In this document: positions 23,901 through 35,900 of the stretch, piece by piece
Numbering within the stretch: position 1 is the first letter of the stretch
How the letters are laid out: the number at the start of each line of letters is the position of its first letter
NCBI GenBank assembly: GCA_946894095.1
Contig: OX335644.1
Coordinates: forward strand, 15,233,595 to 15,297,594
Source: Incurvaria masculella
Taxonomy: Eukaryota; Arthropoda; Insecta; Lepidoptera; Incurvariidae
DNA: 64,000 nucleotides
Reading direction: 5' to 3'
The notes under the pieces: generated by a model
Told to the model about the DNA's origin: nothing
What the model saw: the letters and a program-made list of their open reading frames with translations, nothing else
Database searches by the model: none
Position numbers and translations under genes: made by a program

Positions 23901-26900
23901 GTTTTTACTGGAACTGAACATGGATAGTTATTAACACATCATCACATGATATTAGCTCAACATATCGAGGGCTTCATATCAAAGGGGCGTATGCGCATTT
24001 TACTAACTTTACAGGAGACACAAAAAACGTTTTTAAACCGATAGTATTTAACTTAGCCGTATACAATTTCGCACACAGGTACACTATGCCATTTTCCTTG
24101 GAATAGTGTACCTATGTTTTAATTTAATGCAATGGAAATAGGGTTTTATGTGGTTACAGCCCTTTGTTATGACGAATTCCATAGATCTCTGACTTAAAAT
24201 TGTCATAGAAATTGTGGGGCGTAAAGACAAAAACTGTTATCAGTACAATAATGGTCATTTATTGGCAGAAAATGAAGTAACGGTACAATGCGTAAATGTG
24301 TAATAATGCTAGTGAATCAAAATTATTGTTGTTATAAGAAATAAAATGAAAGTACGCCCTGTCTTTTTTATAGCAAGATTGTAGTAATAGATTAAAACAA
24401 AGGGGCTTATAAACAATAAATACTGAAATAAAATATTTTCTTGTCTGAAATCATTGTACAAAAGTTACATTTATAGTGAGATACTAAAATCAAAATATAA
24501 GAGACACTTCGTACTGCACTCATGTGAATGTTATAACAAAATAAAAAAATCTTAATTACAATGGGGAAGAGATGACTTTATTAAACTCTTCTTCGTCTCT
24601 TTATGTAGGATGCTTTTGAAGCAGCTAGTGCAATCTCGTCCGATACATCAACAACAGGCTTCTTTTTTTGAGACTTTTTATTTTGAGTAGGTGGAGGCAT
24701 GACGGTTGGCAAGTTCTTAAAATATGGGTGATATGTGGAGGGAATTAAACCCGATTTACACAATTCCTGTAGATCCTTATACTTAATAGCTTTTATGGGT
24801 ATTTGGCTGTTATAAGCTTGGGGCAAGGTTCCTGAAGCTGTAATACCTATAGCAGAGCTGCGCGTAATGGTTTTTGGAAGGATTTTTACGTTTTTAAATT
24901 CTTCGTCCCAATATTCCAACTTAAAAAATAATGTATCCAGCGATTGCTTAGTAAAACGTAGCCATTTGACCTGTGTCCAATAAAGTTGAGTGCCATCCTG
25001 GGATATTATTTTATCAGGCAGTTGGGACTCCCTCACCGCCTTGAAGTCTATAAAATCAGTATGGCGCAGATTAGTTATTTTAAATGGTTTACTTTTTCTT
25101 GCTAATCGTACCACATTTTCCCAGTCTTCTGGGATGAAGATTTTAGCAGACGCTGAAGCAAGTTCTATTGTGGCATGCATTGAATCGCATTCCATATACG
25201 TATGGCCTGGTTCTAAAAATTTCAGATCTACGGTCTCTAAGCGACAATCTTCTGCAGCAATCGCTGCCAAAAACATAGAAACCAAAATTGAATTCCTGTT
25301 TTGTCCCGGACAACAGTCTGCATAAAGAACCAAATGAGATACAGTTATAGGAATATCCTTAATGAATTTAAATAAACATGTCGATACTTCATTGGAGCCC
25401 CGATTGCCTTCGTGCTCGGTCCACATATAGCAATGTCCTTGTTTTGTAGCTACTTCATATAGAGTAAAGTTAAAAGTGGCCAGTTTCCTCTTATAGAACA
25501 CAGGTTTCGCGTGAACAAGAGGACTGTACAAGACAGCTTCTAAGTCAAAGTTCCCGCATAAGTAGGTTGGATCACTTTTGGATTGTTTAGCATCTTCTTC
25601 TTTTTGTTTGTATGCATTAAGTTTTCTTCTCTGGTGTAAGTCATATTCAGTTTGTTTTTGCAATTTCTCATCTTCGGGAAGTAATTCAAAGCGGTGGCAC
25701 CAGCACTGGTCCTTTCTTGGTATATAGAATCCAATGTTTTTATTTATGATCAACTCCCTATAAGAAGTTTTTGATATAGGTTTAACGTTTTCTTGTGTAC
25801 ATTTTTGTAAGTACAAATCGTACATCTTTTCTTTGTTTAAAATTGGTTCAAGATAAACCTTCTTTGAGTCTTTGCGACACCAATGAGAAGGTACTTTAGG
25901 GAAAGAGTCGATGTGGAAATTGGCATAATTTAGGCTCTCCTCACTATGTTTAATGCCTGGAGGATGACGTCCTCGCTTGTCCGGTGATACAATGTCTCTT
26001 GTTCCTCTTCTCCTTTTAATTAGTGCCGTTCTAACCATTTTATCAGTAACATTTAAAGTTTGTAAGAAGAACTTCTTGCAAACCTGCCGCTTTAGATTTT
26101 TATGCGTTAAATTATAGGTTAATGTAAACTTTCTCCTCGAATCTTTGACACGAGGGTTTTTACTCTGAATCTCTGAAACATTATTTGCTAAAAAATCTCT
26201 TTGCCTATTTAGGTCCTTTAAATTCCAAAATGCGTCAAAAATGTATTGTTTGTCTTCATCACTAAGTAAAAGATGGCATTTTTGCTTGCAACTACATGGA
26301 TTTCCAATATTTTGTGGTTTTCTAGCTGCTTTCAGATTGCCTTTGGCATCGACATATTCTACTCCGCTGTTTCTATTGTTCTTTTGCACATTTCTTTCCC
26401 ATAATTGTTCAACTTTGCGTTTGCGTCTTTTAGGAATTGTAGTATCATCGTGGGGAGCATTGTTTACTGAATTTGGTGCAGGTAATGGCGAGGCTTCTTC
26501 AGGGGAAGATTTGAGCATTGGTGACGATGTCAACGACAGGTTCGATGGCGAAGGTTGTGCATGTATTTGTGTAGGTGGCAGACACCCTTTCGACGGATGA
26601 AGCAATTGCGGAGATTCGGAAGACATTCGAGGAAGTGGCTGTGCAAGGGGCGATGATGAGGGCTGTGCATGTAATTTTCTAGGTGATAATTTCGACGGCC
26701 GAAGCGACGGTTCATCTGGTGGACATTCAGAAGGCATTGACTCCAAGAGCGATGACGAGGGCTGTGCTGGCGCATGTGTAGGTTCGAGCGAGGTTACTTC
26801 TGGTGGAGATTCAGAAGGCATTGACGCCAGGAGCGATGATGAGAGCTGTGCAAGCAGTTGTGTAGGTGGTAAGTTTGACGGTTGAGGCAAGAGATTTTCG

Positions 26901-29900
26901 GGAAGTGAGTAAGAAGACTTCGGGGAAAGTGACGAAAGCAAAGGCGATGGAGGTAGTTGAAATGTTTGCAAGGATTGCTCATCCGAGGAAATATCTAGGG
27001 AACAATCGGATAGCGTATAGTGTGGGTCAGCAACTGAATCATCACAGGACTCTTCTGATGATAGATTTTCATTTGTCTTGGGGTCCCAATCAATCGCATT
27101 TTCCATTTCTTCCACAACAGCTATCTGTTCCGATGTCAGGGGGGATTCTTGACGTTCAGCAACGGACGGAGGGCACTCATCGCTGTTAAGTGAAGAGTGC
27201 CCTTTTTTGACAGACATAGGAAGACGTCACGTCTTTAGGTGAAGAAGAAAGTCTGTTGTCATTGCTCAAGTGACTGGATTCTAAAACAATACAAAATATT
27301 TTGTATGTAAAAATCATGTTTAATAATTTGGACAGAGGACAGATATACAATAATTGCTACAGCAAAATAATAACTAAAATAATAAAAAAAAAATATTCAA
27401 ACTTTAACGTTTGGCAAATCGTATGTCTAGGTATGTGATGTCAGGCCATAACACCTTGATTAACTAAGTACCTAACATGTCAGTTTTTTTTAATGGAACT
27501 GAACATGGATGGCTAATACCATACCTACTGTCATGATATTAGCCCAAAACACCTCAGGGATACTAGGCGCCATGCCAGGACCTTCCTTATATTGCGCGGC
27601 TACATTGAACTAGATGAAAATAACGTACTATTTTCATTGCCGCTTTGACCATCGTTAATTCAATGCGATGGTACCAACCCGGGCAGGATTAACCCTATCA
27701 CCTAGTAAGTAAGGAAATGGATCTACAGTTTTACGTGGAATCCGAACCACAAACGACGAATCCCTTACTCGGCTCTTACGACATGCACGGGAATAAATGC
27801 TGTGGGACCAATTGTATTCTTTTATAAGTGCCCGAACCCACACAGCACAAAAAGTGTTTTTGAATGGATAACGTCTAATGTTGTTGAATATGCAAATAAA
27901 TACATATACCTATTGTCTAGGAAAGGCGGTAGATAAGAATGTAAGTAAAGTAACAGATAGTTAGGTAGGTACTTACCATTTGAATCAGTCGTCGTAACCA
28001 ACTGAATCATTTGCTCTCCGCGTGTGCCACGTTTCATTTTGTCGTATTATAATATAAATAGAAATTCGGGTAAAACACAAGAAACAATATCTTTGAAAGT
28101 ACAATACAGTGATTTCCGTGCGTAATTCGTGCGTGCCGCTGGCGCGGAGGGCGTACACGCGCGGACTGAGGTGCGAGGTCGGGCGTTAGATCCAAACACT
28201 GTCTGTACGCCCATAACTTGCTGTAACGAACGCGGGCGTATGCGCATACACCTCTTTGATAAAACCACGGTCGTAAAATATTATTTGATTTACAGGGCGT
28301 ACGTTCATAAGCTTTTTTGATAAAACTGTGCTATGGCATAAATAATTAATTTTACCGGGCGTATGCACCTACGCCTCTTTGATGTAATTTATGTTGAAAT
28401 AATTAATAGGATTTAAAGGTCGTATGTTCATAAGCCTATTTGTCACAAACATATTTATTGAAATATTTTTTCTGATGGGGCGTACATCAGTTTACAGCTA
28501 TTTGTTATAACTCAAACTGGTTGATTGAACTATACGACCTTTTCTTTATAGTGATATACAAAACAACACATATTTTTTAAAATTACGTGCTTTTGATATG
28601 TTATAAAACTGACCTAGGGCTATTCAATTCTGTCATAAAAAAATATTGCGTAATATGTGGATACGCCCCTTTGATATGAGGCCCTCGATATCACATTCCC
28701 GACGGAATTACTTCCCTTTATATGGCACGGTTTCATTGAACTGGATGGACACGGACATTGAGTTTTACATTAATCGTGACATATGACCTACGCCAGGCCC
28801 TCTCATAAGAGGTGCCCTTCGACGCTGGGCTTTCAAACTTTCACGGCGGCTGCGAAAACCATGCCGGCCGGCCATGTGCTTCTTCCCACCATGAGATCCG
28901 ATTGTATTAGAGCTAAGTGATGGTATTTTCTCCCCCCAACGTGTTCGCAACATGTGTCTGTATTACCAATGTCGGTATTCTTCCTACGAGTACTGTGACC
29001 AACCGTGACGAGACGCCGGCCTCGTTGCCTCCAATCAATCCGATCATTCGCTTCGGTCGAATCAATTTGTCTTATTGCAATCATCACACAGCCAAACGAT
29101 CCTTTTGTGGTCGCCGTATTTCATATACCACTGCGGTAGCCACCAGAATTGGGAATGCGCTAGAAATGTCTTCTCTTCACTACAACACTCTAACGGAAAC
29201 AGGAATCGCTAAATATTGGTGAGTTATTCATAAGGACCACCAATTTGTAATGATACACTGCATGATCTCAAATGTAAATATTTTATCTGTACCTACCTTT
29301 TCTGAAAAGTTGTCAAAATACAAATAAAAAGCGTAGGTACTGTGTAACACAGACCAAACTTACCACTTTCTGTTGATAGTCAAAATGACCAATTTTTTTG
29401 TGAAATTTGCCTAGGTTTTTTCGTAGGGTTGCATATACATTTAAACAATAGATCCTTTAAATCTCTGACTTTAAACATGTTCAGCTGTATTCAGAGTGGG
29501 CGGACTAGCTTAAATACGCGGTTTATGTCCGGGCTAAACCGGTTTTTGTATGGTTAGCACAGTGCTAATCCCGTACTAAGTTTTGACAGGTTCACTCCGA
29601 ATACGAATCAGACGTATTCAGAGTGAACTGTCAAAATTTAGTACGCGGGCTACCATCAGACTAACCATACAAAATGACATTTAGTCCGGCGCAATAGCCC
29701 GCGTATTAAAGTTTTAGGACCACTCTGAATACTATAATTTAATCTTTAGTCGACTGTACACATAGATAATGTAGGAACATTGAAAGCGTATGTGACATGC
29801 AATAATTAAATAAGGTTCTATGACGGTTCTACTTGTTGAACAGCGCATCGAATGCGGGCAATGAGGAATAGAATTCCGTTCTTCCGGCCGACGGAGCTTC

Positions 29901-32900
29901 ATTGTTGTGAATTGATGCGCGTTCCGCACGACATTCGCTCGAATTGCACGGACAGTTTTTTTTATCATTGAAAACCATCGATATAGAAAACGCTTTTCGA
30001 TCACTTGGGTACCCGTTTCAAGAAAAGTGCGACCGGAGGCTAGCAGTTCCTAAATCAAAAGATGCGTTCCGACGAATTGAGAACCTCCTCCTTTTTTCGA
30101 CGTCGGTTAAAAAGGGCTACAATACTGCAGAACTGTAAAATGCTTTACTTAAAAAAAGCAACATTGGACTTTGGCCAAAGAACTTCTCGAAGATTAAAAC
30201 AGATATACTATATTAATGATTTTTAGAAATCAGTTCTGTATTTATGTATGTATGTTCCTCCATAACTCTTAAACCGATCATCAGAATTTGATGAAACTTA
30301 CTGCACGTATATGTAAATACACGGGACACAGGATAGGTTATATAAAATTCAGATCCGCTTACGTTAAGATGTAGCTGTCATACAAACCGAAATGCCCCGA
30401 GGCGGCGGCTTGGGGGGTAATCGCTATCTGCCTTTATTTCTTCGTTTACTTCTTCTAAACCACGCAACGAACTTTTTGATATGGTTTTCATTAATATAAG
30501 AAGCGATCAACAAGCAAGAATTTCGTATGTAATTTTTAAATATTTAATACAAACCTTAAGAGTAAAATGAAAAATATGTACTTGAAAATTGTAGGTGTTA
30601 AAAAGGCCTACAGAAAGGGAATATGTCGATGTTTATCATTAAATCATGCCATATCGGTTCAAGCCATTTTGATTAAATTTGGTAGATAGATACATAGTTC
30701 TGGACCAGCCTTTTGGCATAGGTTACTTTTTATTCAGGAAATAATTCAGACTGAAATCAATCCAACACAACATTGACCCGAGCGGAGCCGGGTACCGCAG
30801 CTAGTATTAAATAAAAATATATACGTTTCCATAAAAATACGTTGTAACATACTTTATTACTTATGTATTGATCACTGAAGAGATTAATGCTTGATCGAAG
30901 TTCATCCTTTTTCTTAATCCCTTTTCCTTAGGGTTCCGTACCCAAAGGGTTCCAACGGAACCCTATTACTAAGCTTCCGCTGTCCGTCCGTCTGTCACAG
31001 AGCTGTACCTCATGAACCGTAATAGATAGGCAGCTGTTTTCTCAGAGTATGTATTTTTTTTTGCAGCAATGACAACAAATAAGTAAAATTAAAATAAAAT
31101 AAAGAATTAAGGTGGATCCATCTAAAAAACAAAATGTTTTTGTGTTTAATCTTGTACGATAGTACGGACCCCTTCGTGTGCGTGCGAGTCTGACAATAAA
31201 GTGCAATAAAATAATTTTAAATGCTCATGCGCAGATCCAATAAGCGGGGGGCTAAAGTCAGACAATCTTGAAACAGTGATGCATTTCAAAACATGTTAAT
31301 AAAAATGAAGCAAGAAAACAAAATGGAAATATTCAACATCATTATGTAATAACTTTCACATTACTTATTAAAGATAAAGCTAATGTTTAAGATAAAAGTC
31401 AATTAAAGATAAAATCGATTTAAAAAATTTAGTTAGACGAGACCAGCTCGACAAATGCATACTCGTACCTGAATGTTTTTTTTATTAGGAAAAATTACCT
31501 AATATATGTCCTGCAAATGATTTTGTAGTGCTCGTTAAATATTAAAAGTATCATATTCAAATAATTTATATTAAAATTAAGATTATGAGTTGTTAGTTTC
31601 AATTTATAACGTTCGCAAAACTTTTTGAAGGAAGGTGAGGAGGATGGCGGCAATATATTTAGTTATTGCATTCGATAAAGTTCATTAAAATTACGGCATT
31701 TTTTTTTGAGAAGAGAGTGTTAACCAAGGTTGGTCCCGTGTTTTTAAATGAAGTGGAATCCATTTGACGGTCTAGCGTATAGTCTATGGACGTTTAGACC
31801 AATTTCTGATAATATTGACGGACAGTTAATAAGATTGTTCATAACTTTTAAAACAATTGTAGTCTGAGTGAACTTCATAAAATTTTAGTCTGTCGTAATA
31901 ATGAGGCAGGGATCGAGCATTTTTGTTGAAAAAGATAGATAATATGCTTTTAAATGATTTAAACCTTTTATGCACCTTTCGATACCATAAATGCGTACTT
32001 TGTAGAAAGGATTCCAAACAGAACTCTTCTAGCATGCTACGGACACGCGTTAAATAGTATTTGTTTTGTTTTATAATTTTGAAAGCCTTTGATACCTGAT
32101 GCCTACGTTTGATAAAACCTAATTTTTTTAAAGAGCGCTTAATAATGGCACCTACCTGAGAAGTGAAGCTGAGTTTTCTATCGAAATTTACACCAATATC
32201 ACGAATAGTGTTAACTTTCTGAAGTGTATCAACATTAAGCGATTGGTGGCTATGAAGAGGTTGGCGCTTGCGAGTAAACGTCACGTGCAAACATTTTTTT
32301 AAATGTAAAAACATTTTATGTTTAAGGCAACACTTAGAAAGACGACTGATCTCGTTCTGGAGCAACACAAAATCGTAGTCTACCTTTATGATTTTAAAAA
32401 TGTTACAGTCATCTGCAAATAATATAATGTCAGAGTTACTTACGACTGTACATAAGTCGTTAAAGTAAACGAGAAATAATATTGGCCCTAAGTGTGAACC
32501 TTGTGGTACTCCAGAAGGCACATTGAACCAACGTAATGCATAACCATCGAACACAACTCTCTGAACGCGATTAGATAGGCATTAATAAAATCAGGACAAT
32601 AAGTCTCCATAAACCCCAACTTCTCTTAAATTGTTGAGCAGCAAGCGATGTATTTCCTTGCCAAAGGCCTTACTAAAATCCGTGTAGATTACGTCAACTT
32701 GATGGCCGCTATCAACAGCTTTAATTGAGGTTTTAGTATTGGTAAGTAAATCTGAAGTAGTCGACTTTTGTGAAAGAAATCCGTGATGCATTGGCGTTAG
32801 CAGTTGATTAATTTGAAAGTTAAGTGCTGGACAATTTAGTTTTTCGGTAATTCATCATGGATGTCACCGCTTTTGGGAATAGGAACCACACGCGCCTGCT

Positions 32901-35900
32901 TCCTATCTTTTGGGAACACTGAACTGAGTAATGATTTGTCATAGATAGCTGATAGAGGAGGTACTAACATTTGGGCACACCTATTAATAAAAAAAGTGCT
33001 ATTTTATCTGGGCACGTACCCTTCAAGTCATCAAGACCTTTCATGGCTTTTTCGACTACCGGTATAAATAATGTTAAAGAATTGAGAATAATGTTGATGA
33101 ATGAATGATTAAATATAATCATGTGTAGCAGCAGTGAAAGTCTAAATAAACATACTTAGTTGCCTGATGACCCGGCGAGTTAATACCTAAAAGGTGTTAA
33201 CTAGCCGGGTAATCTACAAACGGCATCACCCTAGACGCCACCCATTGCACTTTGATGCACATACGTTTTTCTTACAAATGCCAATAAGTAAGGTACCTAG
33301 TTACAAGTTATAACGTGTGATGCGTCGCTATCGGGCACCGAACCAGTTTTTGTCTCATTGAAAAGTGAAATGATGGCGATGGGCACGCGGGCGGTCGCGG
33401 GGCGGGCGCGGCGGCCGCGGACGCGCGTCCGGACGGTCTGCGGCGGGCAGGTGTCGCCACTTTCACCGTGCATCTCTGTCTCGTAACAATCAAGCCCGGT
33501 GGCAATGAACCCAACCATGACACACCCAATTGGTACACACATCGTTTTATCAATACTTTTAAGTATTTACTTACAGTAATTTCGCAATATGTTAAGAGTC
33601 AAATGTGTTCACCTCTATCGCAAAATAATCCTAATTTTAAAATGTCCACAGTCTAGCTTTAGCCAGAAACTACAGTTCATTTTCTAAAAAAGTAAGTTAT
33701 TAATTTTAGTACTCTCTACGTTAAAATATCACACTTCTTTCGTTCTACTTCACTTCTTCTCTGCGTTTTCAGAACATCTCAATAGGACATTTCAACAGAC
33801 GACTTTCGTTCCCGTAAACTGTGTATCACCAGATAGCTGAATATTGATATTTTTTCTCTTCTTCCTACCTACCTATCACATTCACAACTCACACTCTCTT
33901 CTGGATTTAGTCATAACAAGTCGCCTCGACCTAATAGTCGTCACAGAAAATTAACAGCTCCTGGTTTTTCCAAGCACGACCTCGTCGAATCTCTTATAAA
34001 TGTAAACCTCTCAAGCAAAAGCCTAAAGTTATTTTTAATATTCTACAATCTAACGACTGAATCCATGTTTCATTCCGTGACACCTATTTCGTGTGGCGCT
34101 GCGTTCGATTTACAGAATGAATTTCAAAGCGGACTCCTAGTTATAAAACTCTGCATCTTGCTTAACACGAAATTCATAGAATCGACCTTCCAGACAGACG
34201 GACGCCAGGCGTTGCATTTTATAACAATATAATGATTATCTGTGATTGTATACCAGCGCGCCGCGGACAAGAGATGGCCACGCGCCGCGTCCGCCGTTTG
34301 GCAACTAGTAGTGTTGCGTCAGAAGACTTTTGAGCTCAGACCTCTTGCAAAAGAGCAATTGAGCAACGTTTTTAGTCATCCGATTGGTCGAAGCGGTTCC
34401 GTCATTGCATCGGTGTGGAAACGTGACGGTGACTGTTCCGTTTCTGAGGCTTAGGGCTTCAAGTTTTAGTGAACATCTTTCTCTGATCAGTGGTAAATAT
34501 GGGGGAACGGCATAACTTCTAAAATGCAGATCGTATAATATCATATTTTAACAAAATTTTAAAACCATGCACCACGTATAGTCGGCAGATCGTATAATTT
34601 TATACGTAGTGCATGAAGAAGTTTAAAAAATGAAATTACTTATTTCTCCATGCATAACGTATAATAGTCACAACGCATAAAATTATGATCTTTATTTAAC
34701 AAAAAAAGAAAACCATGCGTATCATATAATTCAAAAACTTTTCATACGATAAGCGCCCTTATAAATATACTTTTCAAGCGTATACTCGCACGCGGCTTTT
34801 CGACCGTCTCAATTAGCGTAAGGTGGCCTTGTTACTCTTTAACAAATATCGATTCGTAGCAATTTCAGCCTTGAATGTATCGTTATTAGGGCGCTTTATG
34901 CAGTGCTTCTTGGCATATTATCCGTTCTGCATTGTTTTATTATTTTGTGAATTTACGTTAGGAATATTATACGTTGTGACTATTATACGTTCTGCATGAT
35001 GCAAAGAGTTGATTCTATTTTTAAACTTTTTTCATGCACAACGTATAAAATTATACGTTGTGAATATTATACGATATGCATGGTTTTGATTTTTTGGAAA
35101 AAAATACTTTTATACGTTGTGAATATTATACGTAGTGAAAACGACTCGTGAATATACACCACTCAAAATCGTTGCGACGAATTGGGTGCTCGCGCTGCTC
35201 CCTCGCGGGAGACGCATCTGCGGCCGGGCGCAAATGCGTCGCTGGCGAGGAAGATATTGACGAGGCGGGTGGTGGCGATGCAGATATTGGCGATAATATG
35301 GAGTAACCCTACGTACACGCACGTAACGCACACGAAGGGTTCCGTACCATCGTACAAGATTTTATTAAGAAAAGTCACGTTTTCTGTATGGGACCCCCCT
35401 TTATTTTGTATTGTTTTTTTATTTTACCTATGTGTTGTTATAGCGGCAAAATGAATACACACTCTGAGAAAATTTCAGCTGCCTACCTATTACGGTTCAT
35501 GAGATACAGCCCTGTGACAGACGGACCGACGGACGGACGGACAGCGGAAGCTTAGTAATAGGGTTCCGATTTCACCCTTTGGGTACGGAACCCTAAAAAC
35601 TAGTTAAGGGTAATCAATGATTAATCTACGGTTAAGGTATGTTTCATATTAACTGAGCTCGACGTAATTCTACTCATTTACGCCTTGAAAACTTGAAATG
35701 TATTTAATCTTTTGAAATAATCTGGGTCTTTCTTAAGTCGTACCGTACGGTACGACTTAAGAAAGACCATATAAATCATACAAAAAACGTGACTTTTTTT
35801 AATAAAAAAAAATTAACAAAAAAAATAACCGACTTCAAAGAAAAAGCACTTAAAAGTAAAAAATAATTTCCATTTTTGTAGTTACGATTTCTGTTATTTT

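Larger units (their letters stand above)
23966..28687 (-). mobile_element. DNA transposon, complete, 4.7 kb, ATAT target duplication
   Basis: The ends are inverted: left CGAGGGCTTCATATCAAAGG, right CCTTTGATATGAGGCCCTCG, pairing over 27 nt with one mismatch. ATAT flanks both sides (23962-23965 and 28688-28691), and the flanking SINE-A halves rejoin to a normal SINE sequence when the element and one ATAT are removed. Inside are the 878-residue minus-strand ORF, a later SINE (27488-27770), and a 61-bp tandem repeat near the right end. A 4-bp duplication fits Sola-like superfamilies, but that assignment is an inference. Confidence 0.85.

Noticed and set aside
33380..33460. Coding exon in the CpG-rich patch
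   Set aside because: No frame shows family likeness or convincing splice sites in phase with the PLA2 exons.
35182..35454. 90-residue ORF starting in a GC-rich patch
   Set aside because: It runs into the tagggttccg dispersed repeat and shows no protein family features.
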